In this document: positions 52,301-62,200 of the stretch, piece by piece
Position numbering within the stretch: position 1 is the first letter of the stretch
How the letters are laid out: each line of letters starts with the position of its first letter
Program-made: the position numbers and the translations under genes
Notes under the pieces: generated by a model
What the model was told of the DNA's origin: nothing
What the model saw: only the letters and a program-made list of their open reading frames with translations
Databases searched by the model: none
Source of the DNA: Deltaproteobacteria bacterium
Lineage (GTDB): Bacteria > UBA10199 > JADFYH01
Assembly (NCBI GenBank): GCA_015233135.1
Contig: JADFYH010000006.1
Coordinates: 36,470-100,469 of the forward strand
DNA: 64,000 nt
Direction: 5' to 3'

Positions 52301-55300
52301 GCCATCTCGGCTCAGCGTAATAATATCGTTCATTCCATCTCCGCTTGAGAGGAGCGGTGCATTGAAGGAACCCGTAATATTTTTAGATACCAGGCTAGCT
52401 TTAGCCGCATCAAATCCGGCCGGCAAATCGATCACCAGCTTTCCATTGGTTGGCCAGGGATTGGCGGTCGTAAAGCTCACCGTGATATTTCCTTCCATCC
52501 CTATCATCAAAGACGCAGGTTCTACCTGGGTGTTCGTTAGGCTGCCGGGTAAAATTGTAGTCGCCGAAACATTGGCATCGCTATCAATAACCGCATCTGA
52601 ATTGTCCGTCGTTTGAAGAATATAGACGCCTGTGGGTCCACTCACTTGAGGGTTTCGGATATTTTCGATGAAACAGCTCTGCGCCCCTAAAGAGCTTATC
52701 AATCCCGTAGAACGTGTCAGAGTGAGCATTTGACCAGACACTGAGGTGGTAAAGCTTCCATCGATACCACTACAACTCCCATTCGTTGCAGCGCTGACGT
52801 CAAAGCCTGCGGGGAAAAGCACTTTGATCTTGCCATCGACAGGAATTGGATTCGCATTCGTAAAATTCACAGTGACCGCGCCTCTTGCCCCTGCGACTAA
52901 ACTTGCGGGTTCCACCTTCGTATTCGTTAAACTTCCTTGCGTCTCATTCACCGTAAGGGTGATGGACTGAGTGTCGGTATTCACTCCATCCGACACCTGG
53001 AACGTTACATTGCTATAAGTAGCGGCCTGCGAATAAGTGGGAGTCCATGAAACAGCTCCAGTGCCTGCCTCTACCGAGAGTCCCGTCGGACAATTGGCGG
53101 TGCAGGAATAAGTCAGCGGATCTCCATCCGCATCCGTGGCACTCAGACTAAAGTTGAGAGCCACATTCTCCGCCACAGACTTCGCTCCGGGATTCGTGAG
53201 TACCGGCGCATGATCGTCATTGAGGATGTTTCCTAGCGCTTGACTACGACTGATCGTCGCATTGGAAGCCCCCCACAGATTGACAAAGAAAATCTCATCG
53301 GGTTCCACTTTTTTATCTCCGAGGATACTGACATTAATTGTTTTACTGCTCTCTCCAGGATTAAAGCTGAGAACTCCAGATAGGCTGCTATAATTGGAAC
53401 CTGCGGTGGCCGTATTATCGGCCGTTGCATAATTCACGCTCACGCTTTTTCCGGACATGGCCGACAAAGTGACCATAAAGCCCATGTTGCTGGTTCCAGC
53501 ATTTCCTTCGGGCTGGGAAACATCCGTTATAGAAAGTGTGGGGGGGCTGTCATCATTGAGGAGTGTTCCTGTTCCATAACTTGAACCGGAAATACTGGCG
53601 TTCACTGGGTTAGATAAATTAAGCCTTAGCGTTTCATCCGGTTCATCGATCGTATCTCCGATAATATTCACGGGAATCGTCTGAGAAATCTGTCCGGCAG
53701 GAATAGTGAGCGTCCCGCTAGCGGCTATGTAATCGGATCCCGCAGTTGCAGTGCCATCTGCGGTGGCATAATCTACCGTGGTACTCACTCCAGAAGCCGC
53801 TGAGAGTGTGACGGTAAAGAGGAGAGGCGTCGTTCCCGAATTTCCTTCCAGCATACTGGGATTGTCTATGCTGAGGCTGGGCGTAATGATCGTAGTTCCA
53901 CTCACGGCGCTATCTTGATCAATAAGAGAAGCGGCACTATCTTCAGTCTTGACCCAGGAAGTCCCCGTGGCTCCGCTGCTTGTCGGATTACGCACGCCGG
54001 ATAAAACAAGCGTCACCGCAGTCCCGCCAGGAAGGACTGCGCCGCTGCCATCTCGGCTCAAGGTAATAATATCGTTCGTTCCCTTTCCACTGGAGAGAAG
54101 CGGTGCGTTGAAAGAGCCCGTAATATTTTTGGATAGCAGGCTAGCGTTAGCCGCATCAAATCCGGCCGGCAAATCAATCACCAGCTTTCCATCGGCTGGC
54201 CAGGGATTGGCGGTCGTAAAGCCCACCGTGAGGTTTCCCTTCATCCCTATCATCAAAGAGGCGGGTTCCACCTTTGTATTCGTTAAATTTCCTTGAGTCT
54301 CATTCACCGTAAGGGTGATGGACTGAGTGTCGGTATTCACTCCATCCGACACCTGGAAAGTTACATTGCTATAAGTAGCGGCCTGAGAATAAGTGGGAGT
54401 CCATGAAACAGCTCCAGTGCCTGCCTCTACCGAGAGTCCCGTTGGGCAATTGGCAGTGCAGGAATAAGTCAGCGGATCTCCATCCGCATCCGTGGCACTC
54501 AGACTAAAGTTGAGAGCCACATTCTCCGCCACAGACTTCGCACCAGGATTCGTGAGTACTGGCGCATGGTCATCATTTAAAATAGTACCCGTTCCACTGC
54601 TGGTTGAAATTGTTGCATTCGTTGCGCCACTCAAAGTCATCGTCAAGGTTTCATCGGGCTCAAGCAGCCTATCTCCATTCACACTCACCTGAATCGTTTT
54701 GGAAGTCTCCCCTGGTGCAAAGGTGAGGGTTCCAGAAGTAGGCATATAATCGGATCCCGCAGTTGCAGTACCATCGGCAGTCGCATAATTTACCGTGGTG
54801 TTCACTCCTGAAGCGACGGAGAGGCTCAGCGTAAAGTTAAGTGCCGTGGTGCCCGAATTTCCTTCCAGCACGCTGGGATTATCGATGCTCAAACTAGGCT
54901 GTGTAATGGTATTCGCAGCCACGGCAGGGTCTTCATCTATCATCGAGCCCAGACTATCCGTCGTTTTGATGGCATAAGTTCCTGTCAATCCACCCACTTG
55001 AGGATTACGGATATGATCAATCGTGCAGATCTCTGCAGCTGCTGCGGTTTGGATACTCCCCGCCGATCGAGTGATGCTAACTGTTTGACCTGAAACTGCA
55101 GTCGCAAAAACTCCATCCATATTACAACTTGCGCCTGAAGCAGCACTCACATCAAATCCCGAAGGGAAAACCACAAGCACTTTTCCATCCAAGGGAATAA
55201 CATTTGTATTTGTAAAACGGATAGTCGCTGTACCGCTAGCCCCCACAATAAGAGTGGCAGGGTCTACATGGCTTGAAGTCAGGCGACCTTGAGTGTCATT

Positions 55301-58300
55301 CACGGTAATCGTAATGGCTTCAGTACTTGTATTAACCCCATCGGAGGCCTGAAAAGTAACTGAAGGATAAACTCCCGATTGAGAAAATGTAGGAGTCCAT
55401 GAAACGGCGCCAGAGCTTGAATTCACGCTCAGGCCCGAAGGACAAGAAGAAAGACAAGCATAGGAAATCGCATCTCCATCTGCATCTGTTGCACTCAAGG
55501 TAAAGGCAAGTGAGCTATTTTCTGCAACCGATTTCGCACCAGGATTCGCGAGCACGGGCGCATGGTCATCATTGAGGATGGTGCCCAGACCTTGACTCTT
55601 GCTCAGGCTCGCATTCACCGGCGAAGACAGGTTGACATGGAAAGTTTCATCGGGCTCAACGGTCGTATCTCCATTCACACTCACCTGAATCGTTTTACTG
55701 GTTTCCCCCGCAGCAAAGGTTAAGGTCCCATGAGCAGCGCTGTAGTCGGATCCCGCAGTCGCAGTACCATCGGCAGTCGCATAGTAAACACTCACGTCCT
55801 GAGTACTCAAATTAGACAAGCTGACTGTAAAAGTGAGAGGGGTGGTTCCCGAGTTTCCTTCGCTGACACTCGGATTGTCTATGCTGATGCTGGGTTGAGA
55901 ATCATTGTCCGTAATATGGGCCGTCACCGAAGCGAGGGGAATTGCATTATAATAACTGTCATTACTACTGGCGCTATGAGAAATAGTAGCGAGATGAGGC
56001 CCTTCGTATTTGTTGTCGTCCACTGCAGTCACCGTGACCGTTTGCGGAATATTCCAATTGGCAATCGTGAAGGTCAGACTACTGGGTGAAACGGTGACGC
56101 CATAAGTCGTATCGCTGGAACTAGCTGTTAAAGTCACACTCGACGTAGGCTGCGAAGTAAGCACCAAGGTATAAGAATCTGTCGCGCCGCCTTCGGTGAC
56201 ATGAGTGCTTCCCCCCGATTCTGTAATCGTTACTCTGGCGGTATCATCGTTTATAATCGTTCCAATGCCTGTGCTTCCTATAATCGTCGCATTTGTAGCG
56301 CCACTTAAAGTCATCGTGACCGTTTCATCGGCCTCTGCAACATAATCACCATTCACACTCACATTAATTGTTTGAGAGATTTGTCCGCTACTAAAAGTAA
56401 GAGTTCCTGAAGTTGCTGTATAATCGGAACCCGCTGTAGCGCTTCCATCCGAGCTTGCGTAGTTTACAGTAATTGTTTGAGTGCTAGGATTGGAAAGTGA
56501 AACGGTAAAAGCTAAATTAGAAGCACCCGAATTCCCTTCAACCACACTCGGACTATTAATGCTGATGCTGGGTTGCAAATCGTTATCTGTGATACTCGCG
56601 GATACGGAAGAAATACTGATTCCATTATAACTCGCGTCACTACTGCTTGCGCTGTGAGAGATCGTGGCTGAATGCGGCCCTTCATAAAGGTTATCGTCTA
56701 CGGCAGTCACCTTTACCGTTTGGGGGGTAGACCAGTTTGCTGCGGTAAAAGTGAGAGTAGCGGGAGATACCGTTACTCCATAATTGGTATCGGAGGAAGA
56801 AGCTGTAATAGTCACTACGCTGCTGGGGGATGAAGCCAGGCTTACATTATAGCTCCCGGTCGAACCTCCTTCACTCACTGCCACAGAAGTGCTGCTGAGA
56901 GTGACGGAAGCAGGGGAAAAACTCCAGTGACTATTATTTCCGGAATCGCTGCATCCCGTCCAACAGTTGAGGGTGGCTGAACTAATATTATTAGAGTTTT
57001 TTACATCCAGATAAGAAATGCTCCGCGCGCTTTGGGAATTAATATTCCATTGCAGTGCAGGAGTCTCACTTTTTAACAAAAGCTTTTGCCCCGCGGCACC
57101 ATTCAGGCTGAGATTATTGCTGACCGTTTGGGTACTCCCATTTGCAAAAGTAAGCGTGGCTGCGGAGGAAACCGATTTTGTCAGATTGTAGAAGGTATTT
57201 GATCCTGAAATGCTTTGACTGGCTGTCCCCAAATCTACCGTGCCACCACTCGCTGTGAAAGCACCTCCGGTATTTATCCAGTCGCCCAGCACCGTCAATT
57301 TATGACCATTCGCATCCAGGGTTCCTGCTTGTAAGGTAAGTGCAGACCCGATGGATAAATCGCCCGGCAAGAGCGCAGCCCCCCCTGCAATCGTCAGTTT
57401 GGAATAAGGATAATTTTTAATTGTATAATTGGAACTGCCCACATATTTGACAAGGCTTCCCGCCGCCAGTGAGGGAGAGTTCGCGTTGGTGCTGATGCTT
57501 TCTAAACCGTTCAACTGCAAGGTGGCTCCAGAAGCCACGGCCAAAGTTCCACCGATTCCATTGACCGTGAGATTGTTACCGGCCAGTGCAAATGTTCCGG
57601 AGTTGATCATGAGATTCTGGCCCGCTGCATCTAATACAAGTGCTGAGCCAAGAGTGACGGTTCCTGAGGCTTTATTCACAAGGATGTCGGCATTGAAAAC
57701 AGTAGGATCTAACGCGGCACTGAGGGTTTGATCTGCAGTTCCAGAAAGGAGAAGGGCCTGGGTATTGGCGCTAGAGTAGCCGGCGCCCAGCACGACATCC
57801 CCTTGAGCTTCCAGTTTTGAAGCCCCTGCTTGAATGAAAGCCCCTGAGTTGAGAGTAAGTATGCCCAGCACTTTGAGGTTAATTCCTGAGGTCTCGGTGA
57901 GAGTCCAGGCAGAAGTGGCGGCCACAGTTAAGTGATTAAAAGTTTCTGTGCCATTCACGTTAATGCTTCGATTGCCATTGATGGCAAGTTTCACCGTACC
58001 GTTATTATGAACAAAGCTGCCAGCCGCTGCGCTATGCGTATCCCAATTGCCCGCGACCGAAAGAGTTCCAGTACTGGAAATAAAACTTCCCCCCGTGAGC
58101 GTAAATTTTCCTGAGAAAGTGTCATTGAAGCTCCCCAGACTGACCGTTCCTGCCGCTTGAGTATAATCATTGAGTACATTGAAGACCCCCGTAAGGGCCA
58201 GGGGGGTATCAGAATTATAAACCACATTTCCGGCGGTGAGCGTTTTTCCATTGTTATCCAAAGTCCCCTTGAGCACTGTGAGGGTTTTACCACTGCTTAG

Positions 58301-59191
58301 GGTCAAATTGGAGAAGAGGGAAACACTCCCTGTAGATACGCCTCGTCCATCCACTTTGTTGATGGTCATATTCCCGTGAAAAGCACTGCTGGCACCTGTG
58401 GCATCTAGGGTTTGATTATTCGTTCCGGAAAAAAGGAGGGGCTGCGTGTTGGCGCTGCTGTAATTTGCACCTATAATCACATCCCCTTGGGCCTCGAAGG
58501 TGGATGATCCGGAAAGCACGGCGTATCCCGAACTGAGACTAAGAGTTCCTACAGTTTTGAGTACATCATTCGAGCTTGCCAATAGTGCCGCAGTAGAGCT
58601 GGCAGCCAAAATAAAATTATTAAAAGTTTCTGTGCCATTCACATTAATAATTTTATCGATCGTATTCGCAAACTTCACCGTCCCGCCATTGTGAGCAAAA
58701 GATCCTGCGGCCGGCGTCTGCGTATCCCAGTTCCCTGCCACGGTGAAGGTCTCTGAGGTGGAAATAAAGCGCCCTCCATTGAGGGTGAAATTTCCATTAT
58801 CCGTAATACCACTCTCCCCTCCTGTAAATATTCCATCGGATTGACTGTAGTGGGAAGCCCCGATCGTAACTATAATTCCCGCATTTTGGGTGATGTTTTT
58901 TTTATATCCTGCCAGGAGATTGATCCCCGCCACATTAACAGTCACATCTAAATTACAATCCACATTTCCGTTTGAGTTATAGGTGGCAACATCATTAACA
59001 TCCGGAACCGTCGTCGCAACCATCGAATTACTGGAAGTACTCCAGTTTCCAGCCGTTGAAAAATTTGAATTGATTTCCCCTCTCCAAAACTTAACCGTAG
59101 CCTGGGCAGGGCTTGAGCCCAGAAAAAAGAAAAAGGCCAGAACCAAAAACCCACTCGAAGTAAATGAACGAATGGTAAAAGTTTTTTTCAT
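49400..59191 (-). CDS. Giant secreted Calx-beta/cadherin-like repeat protein
   Basis: This 3,263-residue protein starts with a signal peptide ending at AQA near residue 32. Residues about 32-780 are a beta-rich region with repeated GNWDT...GSFxHNxGTVK units, likely a beta-helix. After that come at least eight Calx-beta domains ending GTILNDD, five related units opening ESGGSTxVTEGG and ending ITDND, four Ig-like units (APVLxNPGAKSVAEN, DADGD), and four units beginning LTNTKVEPASL. The tail has a 40-residue Asp/Lys/Glu-rich tract (nt 49724-49852) and a PKD-like domain (TYNWSLLSGAG). Many DxDxD motifs suggest calcium binding. No sorting signal or membrane anchor is seen, so it may be exported or loosely attached, with adhesion the likely role. 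AAGGA lies just before the ATG. Confidence 0.9.
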   Translation of the reverse strand: MKKTFTIRSFTSSGFLVLAFFFFLGSSPAQATVKFWRGEINSNFSTAGNWSTSSNSMVATTVPDVNDVATYNSNGNVDCNLDVTVNVAGINLLAGYKKNITQNAGIIVTIGASHYSQSDGIFTGGESGITDNGNFTLNGGRFISTSETFTVAGNWDTQTPAAGSFAHNGGTVKFANTIDKIINVNGTETFNNFILAASSTAALLASSNDVLKTVGTLSLSSGYAVLSGSSTFEAQGDVIIGANYSSANTQPLLFSGTNNQTLDATGASSAFHGNMTINKVDGRGVSTGSVSLFSNLTLSSGKTLTVLKGTLDNNGKTLTAGNVVYNSDTPLALTGVFNVLNDYTQAAGTVSLGSFNDTFSGKFTLTGGSFISSTGTLSVAGNWDTHSAAAGSFVHNNGTVKLAINGNRSINVNGTETFNHLTVAATSAWTLTETSGINLKVLGILTLNSGAFIQAGASKLEAQGDVVLGAGYSSANTQALLLSGTADQTLSAALDPTVFNADILVNKASGTVTLGSALVLDAAGQNLMINSGTFALAGNNLTVNGIGGTLAVASGATLQLNGLESISTNANSPSLAAGSLVKYVGSSNYTIKNYPYSKLTIAGGAALLPGDLSIGSALTLQAGTLDANGHKLTVLGDWINTGGAFTASGGTVDLGTASQSISGSNTFYNLTKSVSSAATLTFANGSTQTVSNNLSLNGAAGQKLLLKSETPALQWNINSQSARSISYLDVKNSNNISSATLNCWTGCSDSGNNSHWSFSPASVTLSSTSVAVSEGGSTGSYNVSLASSPSSVVTITASSSDTNYGVTVSPATLTFTAANWSTPQTVKVTAVDDNLYEGPHSATISHSASSSDASYNGISISSVSASITDNDLQPSISINSPSVVEGNSGASNLAFTVSLSNPSTQTITVNYASSDGSATAGSDYTATSGTLTFSSGQISQTINVSVNGDYVAEADETVTMTLSGATNATIIGSTGIGTIINDDTARVTITESGGSTHVTEGGATDSYTLVLTSQPTSSVTLTASSSDTTYGVTVSPSSLTFTIANWNIPQTVTVTAVDDNKYEGPHLATISHSASSNDSYYNAIPLASVTAHITDNDSQPSISIDNPSVSEGNSGTTPLTFTVSLSNLSTQDVSVYYATADGTATAGSDYSAAHGTLTFAAGETSKTIQVSVNGDTTVEPDETFHVNLSSPVNASLSKSQGLGTILNDDHAPVLANPGAKSVAENSSLAFTLSATDADGDAISYACLSSCPSGLSVNSSSGAVSWTPTFSQSGVYPSVTFQASDGVNTSTEAITITVNDTQGRLTSSHVDPATLIVGASGTATIRFTNTNVIPLDGKVLVVFPSGFDVSAASGASCNMDGVFATAVSGQTVSITRSAGSIQTAAAAEICTIDHIRNPQVGGLTGTYAIKTTDSLGSMIDEDPAVAANTITQPSLSIDNPSVLEGNSGTTALNFTLSLSVASGVNTTVNYATADGTATAGSDYMPTSGTLTFAPGETSKTIQVSVNGDRLLEPDETLTMTLSGATNATISTSSGTGTILNDDHAPVLTNPGAKSVAENVALNFSLSATDADGDPLTYSCTANCPTGLSVEAGTGAVSWTPTYSQAATYSNVTFQVSDGVNTDTQSITLTVNETQGNLTNTKVEPASLMIGMKGNLTVGFTTANPWPADGKLVIDLPAGFDAANASLLSKNITGSFNAPLLSSGKGTNDIITLSRDGSGAVLPGGTAVTLVLSGVRNPTSSGATGTSWVKTEDSAASLIDQDSAVSGTTIITPSLSIDNPSMLEGNSGTTPLLFTVTLSAASGVSTTVDYATADGTATAGSDYIAASGTLTIPAGQISQTIPVNIIGDTIDEPDETLRLNLSNPVNASISGSSYGTGTLLNDDSPPTLSITDVSQPEGNAGTSNMGFMVTLSAMSGKSVSVNYATADNTATAGSNYSSLSGVLSFNPGESSKTINVSILGDKKVEPDEIFFVNLWGASNATISRSQALGNILNDDHAPVLTNPGAKSVAENVALNFSLSATDADGDPLTYSCTANCPTGLSVEAGTGAVSWTPTYSQAATYSNVTFQVSDGVNTDTQSITLTVNETQGSLTNTKVEPASLVAGARGAVTVNFTNANPIPVDGKIKVLFPAGFDVSAATNGSCSGIDGSFTTSVSGQMLTLTRSTGLISSLGAQSCFIENIRNPQVSGPTGVYILQTTDNSDAVIDSDANVSATTILPGSLTNTQVEPASLMIGMEGNITVSFTTANPWPTNGKLVIDLPAGFDAAKASLVSKNITGSFNAPLLSSGDGMNDIITLSRDGTGGVLTGGTAVTIVLSGVRNPTSSGATGTFSIKTEDNAAHIIDQDKAVSGATMIRPSLSIDNPSVLEGNSGTTPLLFTVTLSAASGVSTTVDYATADGTATAGSDYTATSGTLLIPAGQISQTIQVSIRGDTTDEPDESFTLNLSNPVNADISGLAYGIGTILNDDTAPTLSIADASQAEGNSGSSNMGFTLTLSEASAKTVSVNYATADGTALAGSDYNSTSGVLVFNPGETTKTLYVPILGDTTDEPDEFFTVNLSGASNATISRSQALGTILNDDSAPSISINDVSQTEGNSGSSNMSFTVTLSAVSGKTVSVNYETADNTATAGSDYISTSGTLLFNPGENSKTLNVSILGDAKVEMDETFYVHLSSPVNASLGKSQGLGTILNDDHAPLLADPGNKTIKSGSSLAFTLNAVDADADPITYSCVSNCPTGLSVDSSSGAVAWMPTASQKGLFSKVTFKAEDPAANESTRSINITVTGVSIVQTGGSTDVTEGGSTDTYTVILDSEPLAAVTVNIATDSQVSVAPSSLVFTAENWKVPQTVTVTAVDDAVQEGLHTGLVQQSVTSADPNYNGIAAASVKANITDNDQAGLSLIESGGSTQVTEGGTTDSYGVVLTSQPTGPVAVSLVPIDATNRLKLTSSNLTFTPDNWNIPQSITVTALDDFKIEGTQTHIIRHFVSSADANYNSLAAVDLKVQVFDNDSAGIQLSKNAVSVGEDGTTDTYTVMLNAEPAAEVSITVTAASPVLVTVPGAKASSIGILNFGSSNWNIAQTVQVSVLPDLIQEGSRTRTLTHTSASTDGNYNHLTLNTVTVSVADVDHKENEDKDEDKDKDKNKDNKKDGDKDHGENEGNNEDESEYGTGSISHLLPPLSVSLGEDQLAHVQSTVSMKATVGNASGSVTYNWSLLSGAGSLSDTGGDTVLYRAPVNNTSAVIRVFVSDSAGRTASDDLEIDVWGEKEKSPKGK
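52945..53217. repeat. Near-identical internal repeat, copy 1
   Basis: About 273 bases match 54301-54573 with few differences, mostly single-base. The offset is 1,356 bases (452 codons). The unit encodes an Ig-like domain (APVLTNPGAKSVAEN) and the start of the following element of the Calx-beta protein. Confidence 0.85.
54301..54573. repeat. Near-identical internal repeat, copy 2
   Basis: This is the second copy of the 273-base unit at 52945-53217, in the same orientation and frame. Near identity at DNA level, while the other Ig-like units in this gene have diverged, implies recent duplication or gene conversion. Confidence 0.85.
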
Positions 59192-59289
59192 CCTTCCTTG
59201 ATTGTAGGAGCAAGGAATAGAAATCTAAAGAGGAGTCTTCAAAAAATGAAAGGACTGTTAAGGGGATTGAAGAAATACTTACATTTTTT

Positions 59290-62200
59290 TTACTTTTTCT
59301 TCCCCTTCCCAAAGATCTGCTTCACCAGCAACTTCAGTAACAGCTTCGGCAAAGCCCTGAAATCTTCACTCTGGTAATAATCTTCATACACCTTTGTAAC
59401 CGCATCGGTTCCCGCTCCTATCCCTACCCCTATCGTGTGGATGCCTTTCTTTTTCAGTTGTTTCACGTAGTCACTCGTCTCAGACACTCCCGCTCCATCC
59501 GTGATCACGATCACGGTTTTTTGATCTCCTTCCTCTCGTGATAGAAGTTCCTCCGCAAATTTTATCCCTTCCAAATCGTTGGTCCCGCCGCCTCCCGCCG
59601 TCTGCAACTCTTCTAGCAGTGCGTTGAGTTGCTTCTCATTATTCACCTTTTCTCTAAAACTCTTGTGGATGTCTGCCGTGTCCGCAAATCCCACCACAGC
59701 ATAATCCATCTTGAGCTCCTTCATGAGATACACAAACAAGGCCATGCCCTGCAAAGCCGAATTCTGAATCTCCTCTCCCTTCATCGAGCCCGATTGATCC
59801 AGCACCAGCACCCATTTGTGGTTGGGTTTGGTGGGAAATTTCTTCCTCAGGAATAATTTAAAATCCTCTTCACTCGTGATCCCCACTTCATTGCGAATAA
59901 AAACCTCGACTGCTTTTTTTAAATTCAATTTCGTTCCGGTATAAAAATTCCCTACATACTCATGATCGGTATTGAGTTTTAAAACATGTTTTACCAACTC
60001 CGCCGTTTGTCTTGCCAAATTCTTGACCGGGTCAAAGTACCGTCTCCAGGGATTATTCTCATAAAACTTCCGCTCGGCGGCCTTCTGCACCGCTCGCTGC
60101 TTTAACATGTCGCCCACCGTGCGTTGGTCAAAGGGTCTAAAATCTCCCCCTCCCCCTTCACCTGCAGCAGCAGGCAAACTTACTTTGGACCCATCTTTAT
60201 TTTTCTCCTCTTTCTCTCTTCCCGCCTGTCTTGCCTTATTAATCTGATCTCTCTGGGGTTTATTGTTCGGGTCTAAAGCCCCCGCCATTTTATCGGCTCG
60301 TTCCTCCAATATTTTGCGGGCTTCTTCACTCAAATCCTCCCTATCAATACTCGAACGCCCTCCTGCTTGACCGGGAGATCCTTCTCCTTCTTGCCCTTGC
60401 TGCTCTCTTTCTTTTTGCAGATTCTTCTCCACCTCTTCCAACGATTCTTTATAAAACTCCTGATAGAGGGGAAGAAGATGCTCTTCCATTAAATCGTACA
60501 TCCCCTTTTGTTTGGCCCGAATATCCTTCTCTTGAGGATAGTAACAGTCCGGATACGTATGCCAGATCTGATTCAAAATCGGTTGCACCTTTTCTAGGGC
60601 TGCTTTCACCTTAGAATTCATCACTCGCTCCGTCACCCGCCCGTTGGCCCACAGGTCGAGGATCCCATGCGCAAATTGTTCATGTGGCAAGCCTCCCAAG
60701 GGTTTGATCTTTCCCCTTCTCTCCGCATTGGCTACTGCTGCGGAATCTGGAAAAAATTTATCATACAAACTATTAAACGCAGGGCGTGCCCCGGGAAAGC
60801 GGGCCAGTTCATACTCATTCACGCGGGGATCTTCCACGCAATTGCCAAGTAAATGTAACGACGCCTTCTTAAACCACTTCTTATCTATCATCCTAGAAAT
60901 TGCCCCATGTCCTCCCTCGTGTAAGGCAATGGCAACCAGTTGTTCCGGGCTAAAATCCTTGGCCTCATGAGGATTAATTAAAAATACTTTTCGATCCAAA
61001 TCTAAAGCGGCGATGTCCACCTGTCCGGTTTTATCCACTTCCACTCGCACATGGCCAAAGGCCGCCAAAGTGGCTATCCTCTCCAACTTCTGGCCATGCT
61101 CCGCCATAAAGGCTTCTTCGTGGGCTCTCATACCCGCTATCAGCGCATTTACTTCTTCTGCCTTCTCTTCTGCTTCAGCTACTGCTGCAGGCTCTATCCC
61201 TTCTTCTCCCCTTGAAGATCTCCGGGTTTTGCCTTTGCCAGTAAAGACCGTCTCCAAGATATGACCCGGTAACGCCATATTTAATTGGTGAGAAAAGGCT
61301 CCTCGAGTTTGCACCTGAACCCCTTGGCTCATCGCCTGGGCAGCATCACTCACAGGGTTTTTTGCTCCTGCTACAGTTTGTGCACCTTGTAACAGACTTG
61401 CCCCTGCAGAAGATAGCGGCGTATTTGGGCTTACAGGGTCAGTCGGTGAAGAAGGGCCTGATTTTCCGGGAGGCGCAGGAGGGAGAGGATTTCTCTCCTT
61501 TCCTCCTAGGCGTTGATACACAATCTCTTTCTTTTCTTCCGAGTTAAAATCTTTCCTAATCTGTATCCTTCTAAATTTATTGATAAGCGCAGGAGATAAA
61601 TCGATTCTCCCTCCGCTCATCCCCGCAGGGTTTTGCGTGAAAATCAGGCGGAAGTTCGGGTGGGCGTGCACAGGAACCTTTGCCCCATTCTCCGTCACCA
61701 TCACCATGCGTTCATCGTCAATTAAAGAATTGAGTCTTTCTAATACCTCCGGTGGAATCAGGTTCGCCTCGTTGATGACGAGCAAGGATCCCCGCTTAAT
61801 CGCCTCCAGCAGCACTCCTTCTCGAAACTGGATCTCTCCCTCTTCATTGATGAACGGCACTCCCAGCAGCTCGGAAATGCTCATGTCCCCACTGCCCGTC
61901 ACCTCAAGCACCTCTTGCTTCAAGAGCTTCCCTATCCATTTGATGACCGCCGATTTAGAGACGGCAGGAAGGCCTTCCAGAATTACGTAATCCCCGCGTC
62001 TAAACGAATCGAGCACCTTGAAAGCCAGTTTCCGGGTGGTGGGCACAGACACCAGATCTTCCCAGGCGGAGCAGTGCTCTACCTTTGCGGGCCAGTGGAT
62101 ATTCATCGAGCCATTGTAGGATAAGACGCTTTGTTCCAACTCCTCTTCACTGGTTTCAGGATTCAATAACGCTTCTAGCCTCTCTTCTGTCATCCCCGTT

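Noticed and set aside
49646..57731. Many plus-strand open frames opposite the Calx-beta gene
   Set aside because: They are Val/Thr/Ser/Pro-rich mirror frames of repeated coding sequence, lack start signals, and repeat with the same period as the gene on the other strand.
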